Shown: positions 24,550 through 33,940 of the stretch, piece by piece
Layout: each line of letters begins with the position of its first letter
Numbering within the stretch: the first letter of the stretch is position 1
Source: Streptomyces liangshanensis
GTDB taxonomy: Bacteria; Actinomycetota; Actinomycetes; Streptomycetales; Streptomycetaceae
DNA length: 64,000 nt
NCBI RefSeq assembly: GCF_011694815.1
Contig: NZ_CP050177.1
Coordinates: forward strand, 2,841,001 to 2,905,000
Direction of reading: 5' to 3'
The notes under the pieces: generated by a model
Told to the model about the DNA's origin: nothing
Database searches by the model: none
The model's input: the letters and a program-made list of their open reading frames with translations, nothing else
Translations under genes and position numbers: made by a program

Positions 24550-26279
24550 GCGCCCAACTCGCGATGAAGCACGTCTCGAAGACGTACGGCGACCGGCCCG
24601 TCCTCGACCAGGTGTCGCTGACCGTACGGCCCGGCGAGAAGGCTGGGATCATCGGGGAGAACGGCTCCGGCAAGTCCACCCTGCTCCGCCTCCTCGCCGG
24701 GGCCGAGCGGCCGGACGACGGCGAGATCACCGTCCGGTTCCCGGGCGGCACCGGCCACCTCGCCCAGACCCTCGACCTGGCCCCGCCCTCCGGAGCGGGC
24801 CACCGGGACCGCATCGTCCGGGACACGGACCTGGAGGCGGACCGGGCCCGTACCGTCCAGGACGCCGTCGACGCCGCCCTCGCCGACCTGCGCGACCTCG
24901 AACGGCGGCTGCGCGCCGCCGAAGCGGCCCTCGGGTCGGCCGGACCCGCCGAACTGGCCGCGTACGGCGACCTGTTGACGGCGTACGAGGAACGCGACGG
25001 CTACCGGGCCGAGACCCGCGTCGACACCGCCCTGCACGCGCTCGGGCTCGCCCACCTCACCCGCGACCGCCCGCTGGACTCCCTGTCCGGCGGCGAGCGG
25101 TCGCGGCTGGCGCTCGCCTGCGTGCTGGCGCCCGCGCCGGAGCTGCTGCTCCTCGACGAGCCCACCAACCACCTGGACCTCCGGGCCACGACCTGGCTGG
25201 AGGACCAGCTCAGGACGCACCGGGGCACGGTCCTGGCCGTCACCCACGACCGGGTGTTCCTGGAGCGCATCGCGACCACGATCCTGGAGGTCGACCGGGA
25301 CACCGGGGCGGTGACGCGGTACGGCGACGGCTGGGCCGGCTACCGCGCGGCGAAGGCCGCCGACCGCCGCCGCCGGGCCCAGGACCACGCCGAGTGGCTC
25401 GCCGAGGTGTCCCGTACGGAGGAACAGGTCGCCGCCGCCGGACAGCGCCTCGCGGTCACGGGCAAGGACCCGGGCCAGGGCTTCGGCAAGCACCGCCGCT
25501 CGCACGAGACGAAGCTGTCCGGGCAGGTGCGGGCGGCCCGGGAGCGGCTGGCGCGGCTGCGCCGGGAGCCGGTTCCCGCGCCGCCGGAACCGCTGCGGTT
25601 CACCCCGGGCCTGCGCACGGACTCCGCGCCGGGCGCGGCCGGTACGGAGCTCCTCCTCTCGCTCGAAGGGGTGACGGTCGGCGACCGGCTGCGGGTGGAC
25701 GCGCTGTCCGTCGGGACGGGCGCGCGGCTGCTGGTGACCGGTCCGAACGGCGCGGGCAAGACCACGCTGCTGCGGGTGCTGGCGGGTGAACTGCGGCCGG
25801 ACTCCGGGACGGTGCGCGGGCCGGACCGGATCCGCCGGGGCGCGGCCGGCGCGGGCGGCGTCGGTTACCTGCCGCAGGAGCTGCCCGCCGTCGCGTCGCC
25901 GCTGCCGCTGCTGGCCGCGTTCGCGGCGGGCCGCCCGGGGCCGCCGGACGAGCACGCGGACGAACTGCTCGGCCTCGGGCTGTTCCGCGAGGCCGATCTA
26001 CGGGTCCCGGTCGCCGCGCTCTCGATCGGCCAGCGGCGGCGGCTGGAGCTGGCCCGCCTGGTGACCCGCCCCGCCGACCTGCTCATCCTGGACGAGCCGA
26101 CGAACCACCTGGCGCTCGGCCTGGTGGAGGAGCTGGAGGCCGCCCTCGTGACGTACGCGGGCGCGGTGGTGGTCGTCTCGCACGACCGCCGCTTCCGCGA
26201 CGGCTTCGCGGGCCGGCGCCTGGAACTGCGCGCGGGCCGCGTGGCGGAGCCCGCCCCGGCGGGGCGCGGAGCTCCCTGA
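24540..26279 (+). CDS. ABC-F family ribosome-protection (antibiotic resistance) ATPase
   Basis: 579 residues, ATG at 24540. Seen: two ABC domains without membrane helices: Walker A GENGSGKST (about 38-46) and GPNGAGKTT (about 401-409); signatures LSGGERSRLALA and LSIGQRRRLELA; Walker B LLLLDEPTNHLDL and LLILDEPTNHLAL. The linker of about 85 residues between the domains carries a charged helical pair (AKAADRRRRAQDHAEWLAEV...RAARERLARLRREPVP), the arm that reaches the ribosome P site in antibiotic-resistance ABC-Fs such as VmlR, LmrC and VarM. Role: ejects macrolide-, lincosamide-, streptogramin- or pleuromutilin-type drugs; which drug is not readable. The leader peptide and hairpin upstream support drug-induced translation. 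Confidence 0.93.
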   Translation: MRERAQLAMKHVSKTYGDRPVLDQVSLTVRPGEKAGIIGENGSGKSTLLRLLAGAERPDDGEITVRFPGGTGHLAQTLDLAPPSGAGHRDRIVRDTDLEADRARTVQDAVDAALADLRDLERRLRAAEAALGSAGPAELAAYGDLLTAYEERDGYRAETRVDTALHALGLAHLTRDRPLDSLSGGERSRLALACVLAPAPELLLLDEPTNHLDLRATTWLEDQLRTHRGTVLAVTHDRVFLERIATTILEVDRDTGAVTRYGDGWAGYRAAKAADRRRRAQDHAEWLAEVSRTEEQVAAAGQRLAVTGKDPGQGFGKHRRSHETKLSGQVRAARERLARLRREPVPAPPEPLRFTPGLRTDSAPGAAGTELLLSLEGVTVGDRLRVDALSVGTGARLLVTGPNGAGKTTLLRVLAGELRPDSGTVRGPDRIRRGAAGAGGVGYLPQELPAVASPLPLLAAFAAGRPGPPDEHADELLGLGLFREADLRVPVAALSIGQRRRLELARLVTRPADLLILDEPTNHLALGLVEELEAALVTYAGAVVVVSHDRRFRDGFAGRRLELRAGRVAEPAPAGRGAP

Positions 26280-26363
26280 CCGGGGGTGTCCGTAAAGGGG
26301 CGTCTGTCCGGACGGGCGAACGATGCCGCTTTCGGCACACACCCTAGGGTGAGGAGCGTGCGC

Positions 26364-28139
26364 ATGAGCGAGAAGACGGCGGAACAGGAACCGACGACGG
26401 CGGGGGGCGGCGGCCGCGCCGGGGCAACCAGGGGAGCGGCCCCGGCCGGCACTCTCCCCGGCAACCTCCCGGGCCACCGCCCCGCCGGCCTCCGCCGCCC
26501 CCCGTCCCCGGCCGCGCGCACCGGCCACCGCTCCGGTACGGCGTGGCGCGTGCCGCTCCTCGTGACCGCCGCCACCGTTCCCTTCTACGTGCTGTGGGCC
26601 GTCGTCCTCGCCACCGGCGGGGGCGACCTCGCCGCCCAGCTCGCCTGGGCCGGCTTCATGGCCCGGCATCCCGGCTCCGCGTACAACCTCTCCTGGTACG
26701 GCGGCACGCACACCGCCAACTACAGCGTCCTCGCTCCCCCGTTGATGGCGCTCCTCGGCGTCAGGACGACGTCCGTGCTGGCGGGGCTCGCCGGGACCTG
26801 GGCCATGGCGGCCCTGTTCGTACGGGCGAAGGTGCCGCACGCCCTGTGGCCCGCGCTGCTGGGCGCGCTGGCGCTCTGGTGCAACGTGGCGTCCGGGCGG
26901 ACGACGTTCGCGGTGGGGGTGGCCGTCGGGCTGGCGGCGCTGCTGGTCCTCCTCCGGTCCGGGAGGCCGCGCCCGGTCCTCGTCGCGGCCTCCCTGTCCG
27001 CGCTCACCGCGCTCGCCAGCCCGGTCGCCGCGCTGTTCCTGGTGGTGGCGGGCGCCGCGTACCTGCTGGACCGGCGGTGGAGCAGGGCGGCCGCGCTGAT
27101 CGGGCCGCCCTTCCTGGTGGTGGGGGCCGTCACGCTGCTCTTCCCGTTCCACGGCGAACAGCCCATGGCGACCGAGAAGTTGTCCATGCCGCTGTTCGCC
27201 TGCGCGGCCGTGTGGCTCGCGGCGCCGCGCGCCCCGCGCGGCTGGCTCACGGTACGGTACGGGGCGGTCGTCTACGCGGTCGGCGTGGTCCTGACGTACT
27301 CGATCGCGTCGCCGATCGGCACGAACGTCGAGCGCCTGATAGGGCTCGGGGGCCCGCCGGTGCTGCTCGCCGCGCTGCTGACCCGCGGCCTCGAACCGTC
27401 CCGGCTGACGAGCCTCGTACGCGGAGGTCCCCTGCGCGTCCTCCCGCACCTCGTGCTGGCGGCCGCCGTGGTGGTGAACACCGGATGGGTGATCGACAAG
27501 ACCGACGACGACCTCGGGGTCTCCAACTCCGTGCCGTCCTGGGCCGCGCACCCCGAGGGCGTGATCGCGGAGCTGGACCGGCTGGGCGCGGACCGCACGC
27601 GCGTCGAGGTCGTCCCGGCCCGCAACCACCGGGAGGCCGAGGTCCTCGCCCCGTACGTCACGATGGCGCGCGGCTGGAACCGCCAGCTCGACGTGGAGCG
27701 CGGCCGGCTCTTCTACGACGGCACCTTCTCCCCCGCCACGTACCGGGCCTGGCTGGACCGCTGGGCGGTGGGGTTCGTCGTCCTGCCGGACGCGCGGCCG
27801 GACAGCCCCGCCGCGGCCGAGGCCGCGCTCGTACGGGACCCGCCGGACTGGCTGGAGCCGGTGTGGCACGACAGAGGGTGGGCAGTCTACCGGGTGCGGG
27901 ACGCGGTGCCGCTGGTGTCCGCCCCGGCGGCGGTGGTGCGCGGCGGTGACGCGGAGCTGGTGGTACGGATGCCCGCGGCCGGCTCGGTGACGGTACGGAT
28001 CGCCTACTCGCCCTGGCTCAGGGCGCCGGGCGCGTGTGTGGCGCGGGCGGGTGAGTGGACCCGGCTGACGGTCACGCGCGGCGGTGAGTACCGGCTGGGC
28101 TCGGCGTACCGGCTGTTCCGGTCGGACGGCTGCGGCTGA
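26364..28139 (+). CDS. Large polytopic membrane protein with extracytoplasmic C-terminal domain
   Basis: 591 residues from ATG 26364 with GAGGAG ahead (a GTG at 26358 is too near the ribosome site). Seen: a Gly/Pro-rich basic N-terminus (1-55), then about nine to ten hydrophobic helices between residues 58 and 385, then a soluble tail of about 200 residues with ARGWNRQLDVERGRLFYDG and YRAWLDRWAVGFVVLPDA, followed by a beta-rich end. The first loop has NLSWYGGTHTANYSVLAPPL. The overall plan resembles GT-C-type polyprenyl-phosphate glycosyltransferases or wall-polymer flippases, but the acidic catalytic motif of GT-C enzymes is not evident. Function unknown. Confidence 0.8.
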   Translation: MSEKTAEQEPTTAGGGGRAGATRGAAPAGTLPGNLPGHRPAGLRRPPSPAARTGHRSGTAWRVPLLVTAATVPFYVLWAVVLATGGGDLAAQLAWAGFMARHPGSAYNLSWYGGTHTANYSVLAPPLMALLGVRTTSVLAGLAGTWAMAALFVRAKVPHALWPALLGALALWCNVASGRTTFAVGVAVGLAALLVLLRSGRPRPVLVAASLSALTALASPVAALFLVVAGAAYLLDRRWSRAAALIGPPFLVVGAVTLLFPFHGEQPMATEKLSMPLFACAAVWLAAPRAPRGWLTVRYGAVVYAVGVVLTYSIASPIGTNVERLIGLGGPPVLLAALLTRGLEPSRLTSLVRGGPLRVLPHLVLAAAVVVNTGWVIDKTDDDLGVSNSVPSWAAHPEGVIAELDRLGADRTRVEVVPARNHREAEVLAPYVTMARGWNRQLDVERGRLFYDGTFSPATYRAWLDRWAVGFVVLPDARPDSPAAAEAALVRDPPDWLEPVWHDRGWAVYRVRDAVPLVSAPAAVVRGGDAELVVRMPAAGSVTVRIAYSPWLRAPGACVARAGEWTRLTVTRGGEYRLGSAYRLFRSDGCG

Positions 28140-28178
28140 CGGCCGCGCCCGGGCCCGCGACCCGTCCCGCGGACGGGC

Positions 28179-29162
28179 CTACAGCTTGGCGAGGAAGAGG
28201 CCGACCGGCCGCTCGCGCCGGTAGCCCAGGGCTTCGTTCACGGCGATCATCGACGTGTTGCTGTCGGCGACGGTCGTGCTGATCTCCCGTATGCCGGGGT
28301 GCAGTTCGTGCAGCGTCCCGAGGAGGTGGCGTTTCACCGCGCGGCCGAGGCCCCGGCCCCGGTGGGAGGGGACGACCACCGTGTCGTACTGGACGGCGCG
28401 GGTGCCCGCGGGGTCGCGCAGGACCAGTTCGGTGTAGCCGACGACGGCGTCACCGGCCGTGGTGTCGATGACGGCGGAGGTGAGGATCGCCCCGCCGCGG
28501 TCCTCGATGAGCCGGGCCGCGGCCCGCACTCTGCGGGTGTCCCAGCGCGGCACCCGCTCCTCCAGGGCCCCGCCCGGGGTGTCCTCCATCGCGTCGTGGG
28601 CGCGGGAGAAACCTTCCGCCAGCGCGTCGGGCACCACCCCCGACCAGTCGGCGAAGCGCAGCCCCGGCGGGAGCGCCGGCTCCGGGACGTCGTCGAGGGT
28701 CTGCCGGACCCGCATCACGTACCAGCCGAGCGGCAGGACGTTCGTGAAGCCGAGGCTGTCGACGAACGCCTCGCCCGCGCCGCCCAGTTCGAGGACGGTG
28801 GAGACCGAGGTCCGCCCGGCGGCGGCGAGTTCGTCCCGTATCGCCGTCCAGAGCGCGGCGCCGACACCGCCCCGCCGGGCGTCGGGCCGCACCACCAGGA
28901 CGTCGAGGAACGCGGTGTGGAGGTGGGGCTCCTCGGTGAAGAGGACGAGCGAGGCGACCCCGTCGTACGAACCGTCGGCCGCCGTCGACACGAGGTGCTT
29001 GTTCCGTCCGCTCACCGGGGGCAGCCGCAGCTTCCCCGCGGTCTCGGACCGGCTGGGCTCGGGGACGGACGCCGGGAGATCGAGGACATGGGCGGCGGTG
29101 ACCACCGCGTGCCAGGCGTCCGTCTCGGCGTCCGTGGGCGGGCTTCCCAGAGTGATCAGCAT
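28179..29162 (-). CDS. Tandem GNAT-family N-acetyltransferase
   Basis: 327 residues, ATG at 29162. Seen: two acetyl-CoA-binding motif A segments: VVRPDARRGGVGAALW near residue 100 and VVPSHRGRGLGRAVKR near residue 275, each on the usual beta-strand/alpha-helix frame, and a motif B-like end NTSMIAVNEALGYRRE. The two halves match the MshD-like two-GNAT plan, but mycothiol synthase normally has other flanking motifs and sits elsewhere, so I do not call MshD. Substrate unknown. Converges with the membrane-protein gene; a short CCCGTCC/GGACGGG hairpin (28161-28177) lies between. Confidence 0.88.
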   Translation of the reverse strand: MLITLGSPPTDAETDAWHAVVTAAHVLDLPASVPEPSRSETAGKLRLPPVSGRNKHLVSTAADGSYDGVASLVLFTEEPHLHTAFLDVLVVRPDARRGGVGAALWTAIRDELAAAGRTSVSTVLELGGAGEAFVDSLGFTNVLPLGWYVMRVRQTLDDVPEPALPPGLRFADWSGVVPDALAEGFSRAHDAMEDTPGGALEERVPRWDTRRVRAAARLIEDRGGAILTSAVIDTTAGDAVVGYTELVLRDPAGTRAVQYDTVVVPSHRGRGLGRAVKRHLLGTLHELHPGIREISTTVADSNTSMIAVNEALGYRRERPVGLFLAKL

Positions 29163-29240
29163 GAACCGAACCTACGCGTACGGGGGTGAAGACGCCCGCG
29201 AGTTGACGGGAGTCCGGGCAGGGGCGCCGCCCCACGGACC

Positions 29241-29927
29241 TCAGGCGGCGGTCGCGTTCTCGGTGACCGTGACCTTTCCCTTGCGGATGGTGGCGAGCCG
29301 GGGAGCACGACGGGCGATGGAACTGTCGTGCGTGACCATGATGAAGGTCAGCCCGTGCTCTTTCCAGAGGCCCTCCAGCAGTTCCATGATCTCGTCACGC
29401 ATCGACTCGTCCAGATTTCCCGTGGGTTCATCGGCGAGCAGCACCTTCGGCCGCTTCACCAGGGCGCGCGCGATGGCGACCCGCTGCTGCTGGCCGCCGG
29501 ACAACTCGCCCGGTACGTGACCGAGTCGCTCGCCGAGCCCGACGGACTCCAGGGCCTCGGCAGCCTGTTGGCGCCGGGCGGCGCCCTTGAGGCCGAGCGG
29601 GACGAGGGCCGTCTCGACGTTCTCCTGGGCGGTGAGGGTGGGGATCAGGTTGAAGCTCTGGAAGACGAAGCCGATGGACTCGGCGCGCACCTTGGTGAGC
29701 CGGGACTCGGGCAGGCTGCCCAGGTCGACGCCGTCGAGTTCGACGGTGCCCGCGGTGGGCCGGTCGAGCGCGCCGAGCATCTGAAGGAGGGTGGACTTGC
29801 CGCCTCCGGTGGGGCCCTGGATGACGAGCCTGCCGCCGTCCTCGATGGTCAGGTCGACGCCGGCGAGCGCGTGGACGGGCTTCTTTCCCCGGTGGTAGAC
29901 CTTGGTGACGCCTTTGAGCTGGTACAT
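29241..29927 (-). CDS. MacB/LolD-type ABC transporter ATP-binding protein
   Basis: 228 residues from ATG 29927 with CAGGAG seven bases ahead. Seen: Walker A QGPTGGGKSTLL (about 36-47), the Q-loop FVFQSFNLIPTLTAQENV, signature LSGGQQQRVAIARAL, Walker B VLLADEPTGNLD, H-loop VTHD. The QSFNLIPTLTA..ENV phrase is typical of the MacB/FtsE/LolD group that powers FtsX-like permeases. The permease is encoded directly upstream in the same direction (74 bases apart), so the pair forms one mechanotransmission-type or drug-export complex. Confidence 0.93.
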   Translation of the reverse strand: MYQLKGVTKVYHRGKKPVHALAGVDLTIEDGGRLVIQGPTGGGKSTLLQMLGALDRPTAGTVELDGVDLGSLPESRLTKVRAESIGFVFQSFNLIPTLTAQENVETALVPLGLKGAARRQQAAEALESVGLGERLGHVPGELSGGQQQRVAIARALVKRPKVLLADEPTGNLDESMRDEIMELLEGLWKEHGLTFIMVTHDSSIARRAPRLATIRKGKVTVTENATAA

Positions 29928-30001
29928 CGTGCAACTCCTGCGGTGCGAGGGGAACGAAGGACGAGGTTCGGGTGAAGGGGGGCCGGGACGGGCGGGACGG
30001 G

Positions 30002-31477
30002 CTACTCGACCCGGCGCAGCGCGTCCGCCGGGCGCAGCCGGGAGGCGCGCCAGCCGCCGAAGCCGCCGGCGATCAGGCCGCCGCCGACCGCGAGGGCCAC
30101 GGCGATCCCGATGGTGGCGAGGGACACGGGCGCGGTGAGCGCGACGTCGAGGGCCTTGGACGCGGTCTGCCGCGCCTGACCGCCGCCGAAGCCGCCGCCA
30201 CCGCCGCCTCCACCGCCGCCTCCACCGAAGCCGCCGCGTCCGGTCGACGCGGACGCGATCTGTGCCTTGAGGGTCGGGCTGATGGCGGTCACGAGGTAGG
30301 CACCGCCGACGCCGAGGGCGATGCCGAGCACTCCGCCGAGGAGGCCGTTGACGAGGGCCTCGCCGATCACCTGGCGGGTGACGCGGCCGGACTTCCAGCC
30401 GAGTGCCTTGAGGGTGCCGAACTCCCGTACCCGGCGGCTGACCGCCGAGGAGGTGAGCAGGCCGGCGACGAGGAAGGCGGCGATCAGCACCGCGATGGAC
30501 AGCCACTTGCCGACGCTGGTCGCGAGGTCGGAGGCGGTGGAGAGCGAGCCGGAGACGGTGTCGGCGAGGTCGGCGGAGGTGGTGACGGTCGTGCCGGGGA
30601 TGTTCTTCTGGATGGTGGACTTGACCGCGCTGATCTGCTGCGAGTCCGACGCCTTCACGTAGACCGTGGTGATCTTGTCCTTGGAGTCGGACAGGGTCTG
30701 GGCCTGCTTCAGCGGCAGGTAGGCGTTGGCGGCGGCGTCGCCGCTGTCCGCCGTGGCCACCCCGATGATGCTGTACTTCGTCCCGGAGACGGTGAGGGTC
30801 TTGCCGACCGAGAGGTTGTTCTTCTTGGCGTAGGCGCTGTCGACGACCGCGACCTTCGCGTCCGTCTCCGTCGTCTTGAACGTACGGCCCGAGGTGATCT
30901 TCGACGAGGTCAGCGGGCCGAGCGCGGGCTCGGTGACGTCGGCGCCGTACAGGGTGAACGAGTCGACGTCGAAGTTGGCGCCGCCCCCGGAGACCCGGCC
31001 GCCGGTGCCGCCGCCCCCGCCGCCCTCGCGGCGGGTGCCCCCGTTCTCGTCGGGCTTGAACTCGCCCCGGGTGAACTGGCCGTTGATCTTGAGGACGTTC
31101 AGGCTCAGGCCGCCGACCGCGCCCGAGACGCCGCTCTGGTCGGCGACCTTGGTCACCGTGGAGGACGCCAGGGTCTCGAAGCCCTGGACGACCACGCGGT
31201 CGCTGCTCTGCGCCTTGCCGTCCCCGTCCTGCGCGTCGAACCTGAACCGGGGCCGGTCCGTGCCGCCCCCGGTCGCGGCGGGCGCGGCCTTGGTGACGGT
31301 CATGTCCGTGCCGAGGCCGTACAGCGATTGGAGGACCTTGTCCTGGGCGTTGCCCATACCGGCGGACACGGAGTTGACGACGATCACCAGCGCGATGCCG
31401 AGCGCGAGCCCGGAGGCGACGACCAGCGCCGCCTTCCTGCGGCGGCGCAGTTCGCGCCGGAGGTATGTGAAGAACAT
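30002..31477 (-). CDS. FtsX/MacB-like ABC permease with glycine-rich loop
   Basis: 491 residues, ATG at 31477. Seen: an N-terminal basic segment and helix 1 (ALVVASGLALGIALVIVVNSV); a large extracytoplasmic domain of ~300 residues (MacB-periplasmic-core-like, with VGKTLTVSGTKYSIIGVA); then three C-terminal helices with SRRVREFGTLKALGWKSGRVTRQV, the hallmark coupling segment of FtsX-like permeases, and the ending WRASRLRPADALRRVE. Odd: an almost pure Gly loop (FGGGGG... about 415-435) between the last two helices, and a second Gly-rich stretch in the outer domain. Partner: the adjacent ATP-binding protein. Confidence 0.92.
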   Translation of the reverse strand: MFFTYLRRELRRRRKAALVVASGLALGIALVIVVNSVSAGMGNAQDKVLQSLYGLGTDMTVTKAAPAATGGGTDRPRFRFDAQDGDGKAQSSDRVVVQGFETLASSTVTKVADQSGVSGAVGGLSLNVLKINGQFTRGEFKPDENGGTRREGGGGGGTGGRVSGGGANFDVDSFTLYGADVTEPALGPLTSSKITSGRTFKTTETDAKVAVVDSAYAKKNNLSVGKTLTVSGTKYSIIGVATADSGDAAANAYLPLKQAQTLSDSKDKITTVYVKASDSQQISAVKSTIQKNIPGTTVTTSADLADTVSGSLSTASDLATSVGKWLSIAVLIAAFLVAGLLTSSAVSRRVREFGTLKALGWKSGRVTRQVIGEALVNGLLGGVLGIALGVGGAYLVTAISPTLKAQIASASTGRGGFGGGGGGGGGGGGFGGGQARQTASKALDVALTAPVSLATIGIAVALAVGGGLIAGGFGGWRASRLRPADALRRVE

Positions 31478-31540
31478 GGGCGTGAAGCTAGGCGCGCGGT
31501 GTGATGGTCGGTTGAGGCCCCGCTGAGAACGCGATGAGAA

Positions 31541-31583
31541 CGCCGACGGCGGCGGACCCTCACGGGGCCCGCCGCCGACGGCG
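31541..31583 (-). terminator. Terminator of the L,D-transpeptidase gene
   Basis: A 15-base arm CGCCGACGGCGGCGG (31541-31555) pairs with CCGCCGCCGACGGCG (31569-31583) with one A-A mismatch. It lies 20 bases after the stop of the minus-strand transpeptidase gene and ahead of the permease start region, so it also separates the two units. Confidence 0.8.
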
Positions 31584-31603
31584 CGGGTGGATCGGACGGT
31601 GGA

Positions 31604-32857
31604 TCAGGCCTGGGAGCCGGCCTGCCACTCGGACCACGACATGTTCCAGCCGTTCAGGCCGTTGTCGGGCTTGATCGTCTTGTCCGGGGAGTTCTTCACG
31701 ATGACGACGTCACCGACGAGGGAGTGGTCGTAGAACCACGCGGCGGGCATGTTGGCGTCGCCCGCGCCCTTGACGTCCTGGAGGCCGACACAGCCGTGGC
31801 TGGTGTTGACGCTGCCGAAGACGGAGGGGGCGCCCCAGTAGTTGCCGTGGATGAAGGTGCCGGAGGTCGACAGCCGCATGGCGTGCGGGACGTCGGGGAT
31901 GTCGTACTCACCCTTGCCGTCGTCGTCGGTGAAGCCGACCGTCGCGCCGTTCATCCGGGTCTCCTTGAACTTCTCGGAGATCACCATCTGACCGTTGTAC
32001 GTGGGGTTGTCCGGCGAACCCGAGGAGATCGGGATCGTCTTGATCGTCTTGCCGTCCTGCGTGACGGTCATCGTCTTCGCCTTGGCGTCGACCGTGCTGA
32101 CCTGGTTACGGCCGATCTTGAAGGTGACGGTCTTCTGCTGGACGCCGAAGAGGCCCTTCGCGCCCTCGACACCGTCCAGGTTCAGCTTGAGGGTGACCGT
32201 CGAGCCGCCCTTCCAGTACTGGTCGGGGCGGAAGTCCAGGCGCTGCTGGCTGAACCAGTGGCCGACGACCTGCTGGCCGCTGCTCGACGTGACGGTGATC
32301 CCGTCCTGCACGGCCTTCTGGTCGGTGATCGCCTTGTCGAAGTTGATCGAGACCGGCATGCCGACGCCGACGGTGGAGCCGTCCTCGGGGGTGAAGTTCC
32401 CGATGAAGCTGTTGGCGGGCGAGACGGTGGTGAAGGAGGCGTTCTCGAAGGCCTTGCGGCCCTTGCCGTCCTTCGCCGTCGCGGCGATCTTGTACGTCGT
32501 GGAGCGCTCCAGCTGCCCGTCGGGCTTCCAGCTGAGGCCGTCGGCGGCGACCGTGCCCTTGACGGCGGTGCCGTCGGCGGTCGTCATGGTCACGTCGGTG
32601 AGCGTGCCCTTGGTGACCGTGACCTTGGCGTCGTCGTTGATGCCGGCGTTCGACGCCCCGTCCCCGGGTGCGATGACTATCTTGGCCTCGGACGTCGCCT
32701 TGGCGGCCGCCTCGTCCACCTGGGCCTGCGAGGACTTCGTGCTGTCGGCGGCTCCCGCGTCCTTGTCGCCACCGTCGCTACAGGCCGAAAGGACCAGTAC
32801 GCCACCGAGCAGTGCGGACGCGGCCATGAGGCCCCTGCGCCGCTTGCTGTCCGTCAT
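31604..32857 (-). CDS. Lipoprotein L,D-transpeptidase (YkuD) with Ig-like domains
   Basis: 417 residues from ATG 32857 (GGAGA ahead; a GTG one codon earlier and an ATG five codons earlier are possible). Seen: a lipobox VLVLSACSD (Cys near residue 27), so the protein is lipid-anchored outside the membrane; two bacterial Ig-like domains (about 55-250); and the YkuD catalytic core with HGNYWG (H337) and SHGCVGL (nucleophile C356), ending in a Trp-rich tail. Role: makes 3-3 cross-links between diaminopimelate residues in peptidoglycan or attaches proteins, as in the mycobacterial LdtMt2 layout, which it closely follows. Single-gene unit. Confidence 0.94.
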   Translation of the reverse strand: MTDSKRRRGLMAASALLGGVLVLSACSDGGDKDAGAADSTKSSQAQVDEAAAKATSEAKIVIAPGDGASNAGINDDAKVTVTKGTLTDVTMTTADGTAVKGTVAADGLSWKPDGQLERSTTYKIAATAKDGKGRKAFENASFTTVSPANSFIGNFTPEDGSTVGVGMPVSINFDKAITDQKAVQDGITVTSSSGQQVVGHWFSQQRLDFRPDQYWKGGSTVTLKLNLDGVEGAKGLFGVQQKTVTFKIGRNQVSTVDAKAKTMTVTQDGKTIKTIPISSGSPDNPTYNGQMVISEKFKETRMNGATVGFTDDDGKGEYDIPDVPHAMRLSTSGTFIHGNYWGAPSVFGSVNTSHGCVGLQDVKGAGDANMPAAWFYDHSLVGDVVIVKNSPDKTIKPDNGLNGWNMSWSEWQAGSQA

Positions 32858-33030
32858 CACACGTATCTCCATCGTCGCCGCTTACCCTGCCGATAACCCT
32901 TAAGAACACCTGTACCGGTTCGTCCGGTTCCACTTCGGCCGACGATGTGGTGCATGCCACTTGCCCTGCGCGCACGGCCGAGCCCCGGCCCGCCAGGAAC
33001 AAGGACCGGGGCTTACCAGGGTGACACGAC

Positions 33031-33510
33031 TCAGCGGGGGCCCTGACCGTCCCGGTGGTCGAAGCGCGATCCCCGGCCATCCGCCGTACCGCCGTCCCCC
33101 AGGAAGCCGCCGGGACCGTCGCCGCCTTCCTCGTCGTCTTCGTCTCCGCCCTCGTCCTCCCCGTCGTCCCCGCGGTCGTCCTCCCCGTCGTCCTCCGCCT
33201 CGTCGTCCTCGTCGAGCGCCCACTCCACCGCGTCGGGGTCGTAGTCGATCTCCTCGCTCGTCCACGACGCCTGCGCGAGCTCCACCCCCGGCACGTCCCT
33301 GACCAGGTCGTACGGCTCCACGAGGTACGCGAGGGCCTCCGCCGGCTCCTCCCGTACCGTCGCCCGCGCGTGGGCCCGCTCGTCCTCGCGCATGGTCTCG
33401 TCGGCGACGATCCGGCCCAGCGCGGCGGCGCTCAGCGCGTCGGGCCCGTCGATCTCCAGTACCAATTCGACCCGTAGCCGCACAAACCGTGATGTCTCAG
33501 AAGTGGTCAT
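33031..33510 (-). CDS. Hypothetical protein with highly acidic C-terminus
   Basis: 159 residues from ATG 33510 (a longer upstream frame has no ribosome site). Seen: an N-terminal beta-alpha domain (RFVRLRVELVLEIDGPDALSAAALGRIVADETM) of about 90 residues, then a tail made mostly of Asp/Glu/Gly (EDDGEDDRGDDGEDEG...). No membrane segment or known motif. Acidic tails of this kind occur in nucleic-acid mimics and in protein-binding linkers; the function here is unknown. Divergent from the small LAXTG protein. Confidence 0.7.
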   Translation of the reverse strand: MTTSETSRFVRLRVELVLEIDGPDALSAAALGRIVADETMREDERAHARATVREEPAEALAYLVEPYDLVRDVPGVELAQASWTSEEIDYDPDAVEWALDEDDEAEDDGEDDRGDDGEDEGGDEDDEEGGDGPGGFLGDGGTADGRGSRFDHRDGQGPR

Positions 33511-33619
33511 ACGACGGAGCGTAGGGCTCCTGGCCTCCACGACTTTCCCGCGACCCGCTGCTTTCACTAGCATCAGCGCACCCAGCCAATTCGGCGTTGT
33601 CACAAGGGGGATCGATCAC

Positions 33620-33934
33620 GTGTCCGTCGCACGCCGCCCGCTGCTGACCGCTACCGCAGCCGGAACCCTGCTCTGCGCCCTGTGGTTCGTCCCGTCCGCG
33701 AAAGCCGCGGAAGAGCACTCCGGCCCGGAACAACAGCCGGTCGCAGCCGGTCAGAGCTTCACCTCAGCCGGCCTCAGCACCACCTCCGAGGACTCCGGGA
33801 CCTCGCAACCCCTGGCCCTCGCCGACACGGGCAGCGTGAGCACCACGCCGTACCTGATCGGCGGGACCGCGTTCCTCGGCATCGGCGCGGGCTTCGTCGC
33901 GTACTCGGCCCGAAGAAGCGCGAGCCTGATCTGA
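33620..33934 (+). CDS. Small secreted protein with LAXTG-type sortase signal
   Basis: 104 residues from GTG 33620 with AAGGGGG ahead. Seen: a signal peptide (VARRPLLTATAAGTLLCALWFVPSAKAAEE), a short Ser/Thr/Gln-rich mature part, then PLALADTGS followed by a hydrophobic helix (YLIGGTAFLGIGAGFVAYS) and a basic RRS end. LADTG fits LAXTG, the motif recognised by class E sortases of Streptomyces (the anchor of the long chaplins). The mature peptide would be only about 50 residues, so it is probably a small surface-exposed wall peptide. A strong terminator follows. Confidence 0.75.
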   Translation: MSVARRPLLTATAAGTLLCALWFVPSAKAAEEHSGPEQQPVAAGQSFTSAGLSTTSEDSGTSQPLALADTGSVSTTPYLIGGTAFLGIGAGFVAYSARRSASLI

Positions 33935-33940
33935 CGTACG

